A stretch of DNA of 64,000 bases. Source: Oscillospiraceae bacterium (GTDB taxonomy: Bacteria; Bacillota; Clostridia; Oscillospirales; Oscillospiraceae). This document shows, in pieces, positions 50,569 through 58,806 of the stretch. The stretch covers positions 57,820 through 121,819 of the forward strand of contig SVKL01000003.1 in assembly GCA_015068495.1 (NCBI GenBank), given 5' to 3'. How positions within the stretch are numbered: position 1 is the first letter of the stretch; every line of letters begins with the position of its first letter. A model generated the notes under the pieces. That model saw nothing but the letters and a program-made list of their open reading frames with translations, ran no database searches and had not been told where the DNA came from. A program made the translations under genes and the position numbers.

Positions 50569-50593
50569 ATAAGCCGGCTGCCATAACAAGGCT

Positions 50594-50621
50594 ATATTAT
50601 TTTAGTTCAGCTTAGAATCAA
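50594..50621 (-). promoter_or_regulatory. Possible promoter of the SRP RNA
   Basis: Minus-strand TTGATT (50616-50621), 16-bp spacer, TAATAT (50594-50599), overlapping the 3' end of acpP. Confidence 0.45.
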
Positions 50622-50823
50622 TAAAGTCAGCAAGCTCCTGGAAAGTAGAGATCTTCTGATCCTCCATTTCCAATTCCACACCCAACTCAGTTTCCAAGTC
50701 CATAATCATCTCTACAATGTCCAGAGAATCGATACCAAGGCTTTCAAAGGTGCTGCCGGGGGTGATATCTTCAGGATTCAAATCCAGTTGCTTTGCCGCA
50801 TAAGAAACGAGTTTATCGTACAT
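50602..50823 (-). CDS. acpP: Acyl carrier protein
   Basis: 73 aa acidic protein. The phosphopantetheine site is GIDSLDIVEMIMDLE (DSLD, Ser about 36). It carries acyl chains in fatty acid synthesis. It is not in a fab cluster here and has its own promoter, so it may be the housekeeping ACP or an extra copy; this cannot be decided from one window. Confidence 0.95.
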   Translation of the reverse strand: MYDKLVSYAAKQLDLNPEDITPGSTFESLGIDSLDIVEMIMDLETELGVELEMEDQKISTFQELADFIDSKLN

Positions 50824-50861
50824 CTCTCTATTCCTCCAAGTGTTATAATTTATCTTAGAAC

Positions 50862-50890
50862 ATTTTATTACATGCAGGTTTGTTTGTCAA
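50862..50890 (-). promoter_or_regulatory. Promoter of acpP
   Basis: Minus-strand TTGACA (50885-50890), 17-bp spacer, TAAAAT (50862-50867). The -35 overlaps the end of the flavoprotein gene upstream. Confidence 0.75.
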
Positions 50891-52111
50891 TCACAGATTT
50901 ACCGCCATACCGGCTGCATAGCCCGTTGCCCAAGCAATTTGCAGATTAAAGCCACCGGTATAAGCGTCGCAATCGATAATTTCTCCTGCAAAATACAGTC
51001 CGGATACCGTCTTGGACTCCATTGTTTTCGGATTGATTTCCGAAACCTTAATGCCGCCGGATGTAATAATCGCCTCTGCAACCGGACGTTTCCCAACAAC
51101 ATCCACAGGAAAGCATTTCAAAAGCTCCAAGAGGGCTCTGCGCTGCTGCTTTGTAAGTGAATTTGCTTGCAGCTCTGCCGGAATCGACGCCATTTTCAGC
51201 ACAGCGGGAATCATAGAACGGGGCAGTAAATCCGTCAGTGCGTTTTCCATTGCGCGATTTTTATAGGTTGCCATATCCCGAAGAATTCGCTCGTTCAGCT
51301 TTCCTTCATCCAGCGCCGGCTTCAAATCCAGCTGCAGCTTGCAGCTGTCACCCTTTAGATGGGCGCTGGCGCTGAGCACAGTAGGACCGGATACGCCAAA
51401 ATGGGTAAAAAGAAGCTCTCCGAAATCCTTATACAGCAATTTACCCTTTCCGTCTAAAAGCTTCACGCCCACATTACGCAGGCTTAGCCCTTGCATACTT
51501 TGACATACATCCCCTGCTGTTTCCAGCGGCACAAGGCTGCCCTCTGGCTCTACAAGGGTATGTCCGAGGCTTTGCGCCATCCGGTAGCCATCCCCTGTGG
51601 AACCGGTTGCAGGATAGGATACACCGCCGGTTGCCAATATCACATTATTGGCAGAGAATGTTCCGTTTTGTGTTCTAACACCGGTAACCGAGCCGTTTTC
51701 TGTCAGAATTTCCTGTACTCTTGCTGTAATCACCTTGATATGCAGCCGCTGCATTTCCGATTTCAAGCAATCTAATATCGATTGCGCTTTGTCTGTTACA
51801 GGAAACACACGGTTACCCCGCTCTGTCTTCAAGGGGCAGTTGCGTTTTTCAAAGAAATCCATTACAAACTGCGGCGGGCAGTTTTCCAGTGCGCTATATA
51901 AAAACCGGCCGTTTCTCGGGATGTTCTGCATAACCTCCTGCGCCGTACAATTGTTGGTTACATTGCAGCGTCCCTTTCCGGTAATCAGCAGCTTTTTACC
52001 CAACCGGTTATTGGCTTCTAAAAGGACGACCCTTTGTCCCCGTCCGGCTGCGGTTATGGCAGCAAACATACCTGCAGGACCGCCACCAATCACAATCACA
52101 TCTATGTTCAT
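50891..52111 (-). CDS. BaiN/HI0933-family flavoprotein
   Basis: 406 aa. N-terminal FAD loop VIVIGGGPAGMFAAITAAGRG, then LLITGKGRCNVTNNC, LATGGVSYPATGSTGDGYRMA and C-terminal GGIKVSEINPKTMESKTVSGLYFAGEIIDCDAYTGGFNLQIAWATG. This is the HI0933 family, which includes BaiN, a bile acid reductase; most members have no assigned substrate. Gut Clostridia often carry one next to scp/rlu genes. It is 6 nt downstream of the pseudouridine synthase gene. Confidence 0.92.
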   Translation of the reverse strand: MNIDVIVIGGGPAGMFAAITAAGRGQRVVLLEANNRLGKKLLITGKGRCNVTNNCTAQEVMQNIPRNGRFLYSALENCPPQFVMDFFEKRNCPLKTERGNRVFPVTDKAQSILDCLKSEMQRLHIKVITARVQEILTENGSVTGVRTQNGTFSANNVILATGGVSYPATGSTGDGYRMAQSLGHTLVEPEGSLVPLETAGDVCQSMQGLSLRNVGVKLLDGKGKLLYKDFGELLFTHFGVSGPTVLSASAHLKGDSCKLQLDLKPALDEGKLNERILRDMATYKNRAMENALTDLLPRSMIPAVLKMASIPAELQANSLTKQQRRALLELLKCFPVDVVGKRPVAEAIITSGGIKVSEINPKTMESKTVSGLYFAGEIIDCDAYTGGFNLQIAWATGYAAGMAVNL

Positions 52112-52117
52112 ATCATC

Positions 52118-52825
52118 TTACCTTTTCAGTAGTTCCACTTCTTTATCCGTCAGTGTACGCCATTTTCCGGCAGGCAGGTTACCAAGCTGCAGTTCTCCTT
52201 CCGCGATGCGTATCAAACGCAACACAGACATTCCCGCCATATCGCACATCCGCCGCACCTGACGATTTCTACCTTCGTGGATTACCACCTCAAGCTTGGC
52301 GTTGCCGTTCCCCTCGTGGGAAAGAAAGCGAACAGTTGGCCGGGCAATGGTATAACCGTCCAGCGTAACCGGCTGACAGAGCTTTTGAAAGGCGGTTTCG
52401 GAATAGCCATCAACCAGCACAAGATAGGTTTTATTTACCTCGTGCTTCGGGTGCATAAGACGGTTGGCAAATTCCCCGTCGTTGGTAAACAGCAAAAGTC
52501 CCTCCGAATCCATATCCAGCCGCCCCACCGGATACACTCTCTGACCGCAATCGGCAACCAATTGGGTTGCGTTTTTCCGTCCTTTTTCATCAGACGTGGT
52601 TGTCACATAGCCCCGGGGCTTGTGAAGCATAATGTACGTTTTCTCACCGGCGGACGGGAGCGGTTTCCCGTCCACCAGAATGGTATCTATATCCGGATCT
52701 GCGCTTTCTCCAAGAAGGCAAATACGCCCGTTACAGCTCACCCGGCCGGCAACGATCATTGCTTCCGCTTTCCGACGGGATGCAACACCCCGGGACGCTA
52801 TAATCTTTTGGATTCGCTCGGTCAT
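52118..52825 (-). CDS. rluB: RsuA/RluB-family ribosomal pseudouridine synthase
   Basis: 235 aa from the ATG at 52825, which has AAGGAGGG upstream. An S4 RNA-binding domain (RIQKIIASRGVASRRKAEAMIVAGRVSCNG) is followed by the catalytic domain with VGRLDMDSEGLLLFTNDG (catalytic Asp in RLD) and VVIHEGRNRQVRRM. It probably modifies 23S rRNA near U2605, as in B. subtilis RluB. It lies 2 nt after the DacF-like gene, within the scp block. Confidence 0.93.
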   Translation of the reverse strand: MTERIQKIIASRGVASRRKAEAMIVAGRVSCNGRICLLGESADPDIDTILVDGKPLPSAGEKTYIMLHKPRGYVTTTSDEKGRKNATQLVADCGQRVYPVGRLDMDSEGLLLFTNDGEFANRLMHPKHEVNKTYLVLVDGYSETAFQKLCQPVTLDGYTIARPTVRFLSHEGNGNAKLEVVIHEGRNRQVRRMCDMAGMSVLRLIRIAEGELQLGNLPAGKWRTLTDKEVELLKR

Positions 52826-52827
52826 TT

Positions 52828-53910
52828 TTACCCTCCTTTGAAAAGCTTTGACCACAGAGACGGTTTTGTTTCCTGTTTCATTTCCACTGTCTCTCCGTAA
52901 ACCAGCGGAATTTTACCCACTGCCTTTTTATCAATACAAACATAGGCATAGCCAGCCGCCTGTCCCTGTACTACAGGAGCATATGCAAACTCCGGCTGAG
53001 AAAGGACAATTTCCACTTGTTCATTCTGTGACAGGGCGTAAGAAAAATCTTTTGTTGCAATCAGTTTCACAGCACCAGATGTGCCCGAAACGATCGGTAC
53101 AGTACCCAAACAAGCTCCCTTGTTGACAATTTGTTTCACAGAAAAACCGGAAAACCCTGTCTCCATCAAGCGCTGATGGTCCTGCCAGTCGTTGCCGTCA
53201 TTCATCGTCACGGCGATAAGCCGCCGGCCTTGGCGGGTGCAGCTGGAAACCAAAATGCGACCGGCTTTTTTTGTGTAGCCGGTCTTTACGCCGTCTGCGC
53301 CGTCCAAGGTCCACAGCAGCTTATTGTGATTCCGTAGGGTGCGGCCACCTGCCGTTACGGTTTTTGCAGAAACTGTCTTGTAAAAAATAGGATTTTCCAT
53401 CGCGTAAGCTGCCAGCATTGCCATATCTTTGGCTGTAGAGTAATGCCCGGGACTGTCCAACCCGTTGGGATTGACAAAGTGCGTATTTGTCAGGCCCAAT
53501 CTGTGGGCTTTATCATTCATAAGCTCCGCAAAGCCTTCCACCGTGCCGCCGCAATAAATTGCCAAGGCAACCGCGGCATCGTTTCCGCTGTGCAGCATCA
53601 AGCCGTAAAGCAAATCCTGAACTGTCAGTACTTCCCCGGCCTTCAGGTACATAGACGAGCCCTCAATCCCCACGGCCTCAGCCGGAATTCTCACCCGGTC
53701 CAACACATTGCACTGCTCACAAACAACCAATGCCGTCATAATTTTTGTGGTGCTGGCAATTAGGCTCTGCTTGTCCGGCTGCTTCTCGTAAAGCACCCGG
53801 CCTGTCTGCGCATCCAATAAAACGGCACTGCTTGCAGACATTGCATTACAGGGAAAAAACAGGGCGGCAGCCAGAAATGCAGCTGCCACCCCGGCAAATA
53901 ATCGTTTCAT
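52828..53910 (-). CDS. D-alanyl-D-alanine carboxypeptidase, DacF-like
   Basis: 360 aa with a signal peptide (about 1-25, KRLFAGVAAAFLAAALFFPCNAMSA). Penicillin-binding-protein motifs: STTK (about 53-56), SGND (about 109-112) and KTGYT. A short C-terminal beta domain and amphipathic end follow. It trims the last D-Ala of peptidoglycan stem peptides outside the cell. Its place next to gerW, scpB and scpA fits DacF, the spore-cortex-related enzyme. Confidence 0.92.
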   Translation of the reverse strand: MKRLFAGVAAAFLAAALFFPCNAMSASSAVLLDAQTGRVLYEKQPDKQSLIASTTKIMTALVVCEQCNVLDRVRIPAEAVGIEGSSMYLKAGEVLTVQDLLYGLMLHSGNDAAVALAIYCGGTVEGFAELMNDKAHRLGLTNTHFVNPNGLDSPGHYSTAKDMAMLAAYAMENPIFYKTVSAKTVTAGGRTLRNHNKLLWTLDGADGVKTGYTKKAGRILVSSCTRQGRRLIAVTMNDGNDWQDHQRLMETGFSGFSVKQIVNKGACLGTVPIVSGTSGAVKLIATKDFSYALSQNEQVEIVLSQPEFAYAPVVQGQAAGYAYVCIDKKAVGKIPLVYGETVEMKQETKPSLWSKLFKGG

Positions 53911-53948
53911 TTCATCACCCGTGGGTAGTGTTCCACAGGTGATGGCAT

Positions 53949-54338
53949 TTATTCTGCCTTTTTCTCCAAGTGAGAATCAATAAAATCCGTAATTTTATCC
54001 AGTGTCTCGGGGATCATTTCCACAAGGCGGTCGGCTGTTGTGTTGGCCGGCTCAGAAACCGGAAGCATACGAATATTGCCGTCTTTCACAACCAAAAATG
54101 CTACAGGTGTTGCCTTTACACCTGCTGCAATACCGCCGCCAAAGGGCTTATCCTGCGCACCGGTGTTCTTGGTTTCAAAATCAGAACCACCGCCGCCCAA
54201 GCCGATACTGATTTTAGAGACAGGCACAATGGTAATCTCGCCAATGGCAATCGGTTCACCTACCACAGTATTGGCACTAACGATTTCTCGAATTTTTGCA
54301 ATTGTATTTTCCAGCATATTCGGGAGTTTTTGACTCAT
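53949..54338 (-). CDS. gerW: Sporulation protein GerW (YtfJ)
   Basis: 129 aa. It matches the YtfJ family: VSANTVVGEPIAIGEITIVPVSKISIGLGGGGSDF and GGGIAAGVKATPVAFLVVKDG. In Bacillus it is needed for proper germination and sits near dacF-like and scp genes, as here. GGCGGTG-type site precedes the start. Its presence hints that the organism forms, or descended from, a spore former. Confidence 0.94.
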   Translation of the reverse strand: MSQKLPNMLENTIAKIREIVSANTVVGEPIAIGEITIVPVSKISIGLGGGGSDFETKNTGAQDKPFGGGIAAGVKATPVAFLVVKDGNIRMLPVSEPANTTADRLVEMIPETLDKITDFIDSHLEKKAE

Positions 54339-54375
54339 AATTGAGCACCGCCTTTTTCAAAATTTATAGTAAATC

Positions 54376-54978
54376 TCAGATGCTTTCTTGCTGTGAAGCC
54401 TGAACTTCTTCCAATGTCATCTGATCGGGGTCAACAGGCTCTTCAATCTCCTCCGGCTCTCCCAAATTTACTTTTTCAATGGGAGGCAGTTCTTCCAAGG
54501 AGCTAAGGCTGAATGTACGCAAGAAATTTGCAGTGGTACGGTATTGAATGGGTCTGCCGGGAACATTCAGCCGGCCGGCATCCTCAATAAGCTTTTTATT
54601 CAGCAGCGCGCCAATTGAATAGCTGCTGTCTACACCTCTGAGCTGTTCCACCATAGCCTTTGTAGCAGGCTGGTAATAGGCTATGATCGTCAGCGTTTCC
54701 AGCTGAGACGAAGAAAGCTTCGGAGGCTTACGGGTTTCCAACGCCTGCGTAATATAATCTGCCATTTCACCGGAGGACACCATTTGATATCCGTTCTCGA
54801 GGCGCAGGATTCGAATACCGCGACGGTTGAAAGCCAATTCATCTGCCAACGCGTTGGTTGCAGACACAATTTCCTTGGCATCCGTCTGCAAAACTGCGGA
54901 CAGCTGAGCAATTTCAACCCGCTCACCGGCCGCAAACAAGATGGCTTCAATGGCCCTCTGTAATTCAATTTGTTCCAT
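54376..54978 (-). CDS. scpB: Segregation and condensation protein B
   Basis: 200 aa from the second ATG (54978), which gives better spacing to GGGAG than the first ATG at 54987. Two winged-helix domains: QRAIEAILFAAGERVEIAQLSAVLQ and LSSSQLETLTIIAYYQPATKAMVEQLRGVDSSYSIGALLNKKLIEDAGR. It binds ScpA in the SMC condensin. It overlaps scpA by 14 nt. Confidence 0.95.
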   Translation of the reverse strand: MEQIELQRAIEAILFAAGERVEIAQLSAVLQTDAKEIVSATNALADELAFNRRGIRILRLENGYQMVSSGEMADYITQALETRKPPKLSSSQLETLTIIAYYQPATKAMVEQLRGVDSSYSIGALLNKKLIEDAGRLNVPGRPIQYRTTANFLRTFSLSSLEELPPIEKVNLGEPEEIEEPVDPDQMTLEEVQASQQESI

Positions 54979-55777
54979 TTTGGTCATCTCCCTGTTTCAT
55001 CACAACATTTGCATCCAACAGCCGTACGTTGGGGTTTTCTCCGGTGTCATCATCTTCCAAAGCTACAGAATTGGTTTTGCACAATTCCAGTATAGCCAAA
55101 AAAGTCGCAACAATTTCAGAACGGCTGCGGTTGCCCTTAAATAAACTTTTAAGCTTCTGCACACCGCGCAAAATCAGATTGTGAATCAGCTCTTTTGCCT
55201 TTTTGGTAACGGGATATGGCTCTTTGCCCACAATTCCCTTAAAGTTCACGGTAGGCGGAGGCAAACGCCGCTGGTTTCGCTCCGTAATTTCATCCAAAGC
55301 CCACAGCATATCCATCACATCGTGCTGATAGCGGTAGGTTGTATCCCGCCGCAACGGCTCAGGCGCTTTGGTAAACAAACACCTGCCCACGTCATTCATC
55401 GGCTCTAAAACGGTAATTGCCATACGGATTTGATCCATTGCCTCGTGCCGCTGACGTTCAATCAAAGACTGCCGCAGCAAATCCAGCTCTGTTTCTGCCT
55501 CGATTGCCTCCGCGGTGGACAGCAGCATTTTTGTCTTAATCAGCATCAGGTGGGATGCCATCGTGATAAATTCACTGGCAAGCTCAATATCCAGCCGCTT
55601 CATCTCTTCCAGATAGGCCAAATACTGCTCCAAAATTGCCGTAATGGATACATCCTGAATCTCTATTTTGTTTTTGCTGAGAAGTAAAAAAATTACATCA
55701 AGAGGACCTTCAAAATCCTCCATCAGCTCACTTTTGGTGCGAACAATGCCTTCCAAACGGTATTGTGGTTCTGCCAT
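54965..55777 (-). CDS. scpA: Segregation and condensation protein A
   Basis: 270 aa kleisin subunit. N-terminal FEGPLDVIFLLLSKNKIEIQDVSITAILEQYLAYLEEMK is the SMC-neck binding part; the C-terminal winged helix contains VATFLAILELCKTNSVALEDDD. First gene of scpA-scpB-gerW-dacF-like-rluB-flavoprotein. Confidence 0.95.
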   Translation of the reverse strand: MAEPQYRLEGIVRTKSELMEDFEGPLDVIFLLLSKNKIEIQDVSITAILEQYLAYLEEMKRLDIELASEFITMASHLMLIKTKMLLSTAEAIEAETELDLLRQSLIERQRHEAMDQIRMAITVLEPMNDVGRCLFTKAPEPLRRDTTYRYQHDVMDMLWALDEITERNQRRLPPPTVNFKGIVGKEPYPVTKKAKELIHNLILRGVQKLKSLFKGNRSRSEIVATFLAILELCKTNSVALEDDDTGENPNVRLLDANVVMKQGDDQNGTN

Positions 55778-55816
55778 AATCGTTCCTTGCCCATACTTTC
55801 ACAAAATAACGCAGAT

Positions 55817-55845
55817 ATTATACCAAATAATCCCCTATCCTGCAA
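55817..55845 (-). promoter_or_regulatory. Promoter of the scpAB operon
   Basis: Minus-strand TTGCAG (55840-55845), 17-bp spacer, TATAAT (55817-55822). Confidence 0.7.
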
Positions 55846-55870
55846 GTATTTGTTAAAATTTTAACACATA

Positions 55871-55899
55871 TTGCTTTTTTCGACAGTTTATGATAAAAT
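55871..55899 (+). promoter_or_regulatory. Promoter of the small membrane-protein gene
   Basis: TTGCTT (55871-55876), 17-bp spacer, TAAAAT (55894-55899), divergent from the scpA promoter. Confidence 0.6.
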
Positions 55900-55921
55900 A
55901 AAGCAAATTGGAGGGATGAAT

Positions 55922-56263
55922 ATGGCACAAAAACCGAACCGCTATAAGGAAATGGAGCGATATATGACCTACGCCCTGTGCTTGGACGCAGTATTATTTG
56001 TGCTTTATTTGATTGTTGCAGGCAATGGCATTATCTGGTTAAAGGTAATTCTGACCCTGCTGTGCCTAGCCCTGTCCGGCGCGTTGCTTTGGTTTTTATA
56101 CGCTACAAAGGAGCTGCTGCGGCAGCGCAGCTTGTGGATAACTGTTGGCGCCGGCGCCATTGCTGTGTGTTTGCTTTTCTCCCTGCTGCTTAATTTCCCC
56201 AGTCCCAACAAATACAAACAGCCGAAGCAGGAATCCGCCTGCTTTGTTACAGAGCAAATATAA
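55922..56263 (+). CDS. Small three-helix membrane protein, unknown function
   Basis: 113 aa from the ATG at 55922, 7 nt after GGAGG. Three hydrophobic segments are visible (about 18-37, 42-58 and 75-95). A basic N-terminus (QKPNRYKEMERYMTY) suggests the N-end is inside. I recognise no domain. Stand-alone gene with its own promoter and terminator. Confidence 0.75.
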   Translation: MAQKPNRYKEMERYMTYALCLDAVLFVLYLIVAGNGIIWLKVILTLLCLALSGALLWFLYATKELLRQRSLWITVGAGAIAVCLLFSLLLNFPSPNKYKQPKQESACFVTEQI

Positions 56264-56264
56264 A

Positions 56265-56297
56265 AAAACGGTGGAGCAAATGCTCCACCGTTTTCTT
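56265..56297 (+). terminator. Terminator of the small membrane-protein gene
   Basis: A perfect 14-bp stem (56265-56278 with 56281-56294) with a 2-nt spacer and T run; also suits the convergent feo operon ending at 56311. Confidence 0.85.
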
Positions 56298-56310
56298 GTC
56301 TTTACGTAAT

Positions 56311-56445
56311 TTATTTATTGTTTTTAGATGAACAGCCGCTGCACTGGCTGCAGTTGCCGTTACACCCACGCTTCTTTTTACCGAAGACAATGTATGCGCA
56401 GTAACCGATCACTGCAGCCAAAATCAGTATTTCAAACCATTTCAT
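56311..56445 (-). CDS. FeoB-associated Cys-rich membrane protein
   Basis: 44 aa from the ATG at 56445, 6 nt after GGGGTG. One membrane span (FEILILAAVIGYCAYIVFG) then a basic, Cys-rich tail (RGCNGNCSQCSGCSS) with four Cys. This is the FeoB-associated family often found at the end of feo operons; proposed to help iron handling. It overlaps the feoB stop by 4 nt. Confidence 0.9.
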   Translation of the reverse strand: MKWFEILILAAVIGYCAYIVFGKKKRGCNGNCSQCSGCSSKNNK

Positions 56446-58442
56446 AGCAGCACCCCAATACGGTAGACAAAAAATGCCACCAACCACGCAACTGTACACT
56501 GCATAATCACAACGCCCAAGGTCTTCCAGCCGGAATTTAGCTCCCTGCGAATGGTCGCAACCGCGGCAACACAGGGTGTATACAGCAGGCAGAACGCCAA
56601 AAAGCTACTGGCAGAGGCGGTTGTGAACAGGCTGTGCAAAGCAACGGACAATTGCTCTGTACCAACACCCAAAATCACGCCAAAGGTGCTGACCACCGCT
56701 TCCTTCGCGGTAAATCCGGACACCAAAGCCGTCACCATCCGCCAGTCACCAAATCCCAGCGGTGCAAAAATCGGGGAAACCAGCCGACCCAGTGTAGCCA
56801 ATATACTGTTGGTGCTGTCACTTACCACATTGAATCGTGTATCAAAGGACTGCAAAAACCATATTAAGACCGTCGCCACGAATATCACAGTAAAGGCACG
56901 CTGCAGGAAGTCCTTTGCCTTCTCCCACATCAGCAGAAACACACTTCTTGCAGACGGCAGACGGTAGTTGGGCAGTTCCATAACAAAAGGAACCGGATTG
57001 CCACGGAACGCGGTGTGCTTCAAAAGAAGCGCCACCAAAACACCCACCAGCATACCGCCAAAATAGAGAACAATCATCACAGGCAGTTCCCTGCCCGGGA
57101 AAAAGGCAGAAGCAAACACTGTATAGATAGGAATTTTGGCTGAACAGCTCATATAGGGTGTCAGCAAAATGGTCATTTTTCTGTCACGATTGGAAGACAG
57201 CGTTCTTGTTGCCATAATGCCGGGAACGCTGCAGCCAAAGCCTACAAGCATAGGAACAAAGCTTCTGCCGGACAGGCCGACCTTCCGAAGCAGTTTATCC
57301 ATAACAAATGCCACACGGGCCATATAACCGGAATCCTCCAGCAATGACAGGAAGAAAAACAGCACCACAATCAGCGGCAAGAAGCTGATGACACTTCCCA
57401 CGCCGGAGAAAATACCATCGATAATCAGACTATGTACGATTGGATTCAGGCCGTAGCGGGTCAACAAATCGTCTGCAAGCATTGTAAGTCCGTCAACCGC
57501 ATAGGCAAGCACGTCTGAAAGCAGAGCGCCAAACACGTTAAAGGTTAAGAAGAACACCAAACCCATAATGGCAACAAACAGAGGAATTGCAAAAATGCGG
57601 TGTGTCAGCACCTTGTCAATCTGCATACTTCTGCGGTGTTCCTTACTCTCTTTTGCCTTGACGACACACGCAGCACACACGGACTCAATAAAATTATACC
57701 GCATATCTGCCAGCGCGGCATTCCGATCCAGTCCCCGTTCCGACTCCATTTCAATTACGGAGTGTTCAATCAATTCAATCTCGTTTTGACTCAGCTGCAG
57801 CAAATCGTAAAAATGTTCTTCCCCTTCGATCAGCTTCATTGCGCAGAATCTGCGGGAGATATCCACTTTTGTTGCGTGGTCCTCAATAATATGGCTCACT
57901 GCGTGAATACAGCGGTGAACAGGGCCGTCCGGGCAAAAATCCTGCAGTTTGGGCAAAACCTTGTTCTGCGCTGTTGCAATTGCCGTTTCCAAAAGCTCGG
58001 AAACACCTTGCTTTTTCACTGCGCTGATGGGAACAACCGGCACGCCAAGGCTCTGCGCCATTTTTACCACATCCACACTGCCGCCATTGCCGTAAAGCTC
58101 GTCCATCATATTCAGCGCTATCACTGTAGGAACACGGAGCGTCAGCAGCTGCAGCGTGAGATAAAGGTTACGCTCAATATTTGTGGCATCTACGATGTTG
58201 ATAATTCCGTCAGGCTTTTCATTCAGGATAAAGTCCCGGGTGACAACCTCTTCCTGGGAGTACGGGCGGATAGAGTAAATGCCCGGCAAATCCACCACCT
58301 GGTGCTCCGTATTGCGGATATAGCCGACTTTTTGATCCACGGTTACACCGGGAAAGTTTCCAACGTGCTGATTTGCCCCGGTCAATGCGTTAAATAGCGT
58401 AGTCTTACCGGAATTCTGATTGCCTGCCAATGCAAAAATCAT
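56442..58442 (-). CDS. feoB: Ferrous iron transporter B
   Basis: 666 aa. The N-terminal GTPase has G1 GNQNSGKTTLFNALTG, switch/G3 VVDLPGIYSI and G4 ALNMMDEL. A helical GDI-like domain follows, then a membrane core with two Gate regions (MARVAFVMDKLLRKVGLSGRSFVPMLVGFGCSVPGIMATR, with the Cys-bearing pore motif, and SFLAFCLLYTPCVAAVATIRREL). It imports Fe2+ through the cytoplasmic membrane. Slightly short relative to E. coli FeoB. Overlaps feoA by 4 nt. Confidence 0.96.
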   Translation of the reverse strand: MIFALAGNQNSGKTTLFNALTGANQHVGNFPGVTVDQKVGYIRNTEHQVVDLPGIYSIRPYSQEEVVTRDFILNEKPDGIINIVDATNIERNLYLTLQLLTLRVPTVIALNMMDELYGNGGSVDVVKMAQSLGVPVVPISAVKKQGVSELLETAIATAQNKVLPKLQDFCPDGPVHRCIHAVSHIIEDHATKVDISRRFCAMKLIEGEEHFYDLLQLSQNEIELIEHSVIEMESERGLDRNAALADMRYNFIESVCAACVVKAKESKEHRRSMQIDKVLTHRIFAIPLFVAIMGLVFFLTFNVFGALLSDVLAYAVDGLTMLADDLLTRYGLNPIVHSLIIDGIFSGVGSVISFLPLIVVLFFFLSLLEDSGYMARVAFVMDKLLRKVGLSGRSFVPMLVGFGCSVPGIMATRTLSSNRDRKMTILLTPYMSCSAKIPIYTVFASAFFPGRELPVMIVLYFGGMLVGVLVALLLKHTAFRGNPVPFVMELPNYRLPSARSVFLLMWEKAKDFLQRAFTVIFVATVLIWFLQSFDTRFNVVSDSTNSILATLGRLVSPIFAPLGFGDWRMVTALVSGFTAKEAVVSTFGVILGVGTEQLSVALHSLFTTASASSFLAFCLLYTPCVAAVATIRRELNSGWKTLGVVIMQCTVAWLVAFFVYRIGVLL

Positions 58443-58669
58443 TCTTCTACCTCCTGCAGACGGATCATTCTGGCATCCTCTCTGCGAATGGTCAGCTCAT
58501 ATCCCCGGACTTGAATTTGAATGGGGTCACCCATCGGGGCAACCTTTTGCAACAGCACGCATGTTCCGGGAATCAATCCCATATCTAAAAATCGCAGGCG
58601 TAAGGCGCCTTCTCCGCCAACAGCGGATATAACACCCTGCTGACCGATTTGTAAATCGTCTATTGTCAT
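58439..58669 (-). CDS. feoA: Ferrous iron transport protein A
   Basis: 76 aa SH3-like protein (GQQGVISAVGGEGALRLRFLDMGLIPGTCVLLQKVAPMGDPIQIQVRGYELTIRREDARMI). It sits in the cytosol and supports FeoB. First gene of the feo operon; the leader carries a DtxR-like palindrome. Confidence 0.95.
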   Translation of the reverse strand: MTIDDLQIGQQGVISAVGGEGALRLRFLDMGLIPGTCVLLQKVAPMGDPIQIQVRGYELTIRREDARMIRLQEVEE

Positions 58670-58692
58670 AATTTTCTCCTTATGTCAGCAAA

Positions 58693-58708
58693 GTTAGCTT
58701 ACGCTAAC
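58693..58708. promoter_or_regulatory. DtxR/IdeR-like operator in front of feoA
   Basis: A perfect 6+6 palindrome, GTTAGC-N4-GCTAAC, resembling the TTAGGTTAG-type half-sites of DtxR-family iron repressors. It lies between the predicted transcription start and the feoA ribosome binding site, where a repressor would act as a roadblock. Binding is inferred. Confidence 0.55.
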
Positions 58709-58732
58709 ACATGTATACAAAAACATACATAC

Positions 58733-58761
58733 AACATATACCCACAACGCATATTTGTCAA
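58733..58761 (-). promoter_or_regulatory. Promoter of the feo operon
   Basis: Minus-strand TTGACA (58756-58761), 17-bp spacer, TATGTT (58733-58738). Confidence 0.6.
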
Positions 58762-58767
58762 CAGAAA

Positions 58768-58803
58768 AAGTACGCACCTGAAAACATTTTCAGGTGCGTA
58801 CTG
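58768..58803 (-). terminator. Terminator of metA
   Basis: A 14-bp stem (58771-58784 with 58787-58800) followed on the minus strand by CTTTTTC. Confidence 0.85.
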
Positions 58804-58806
58804 AAA

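Noticed and set aside
57600..58397. A 265-codon plus-strand open frame
   Set aside because: Antisense to the GTPase part of feoB; the feoB frame carries all motifs, this one none.
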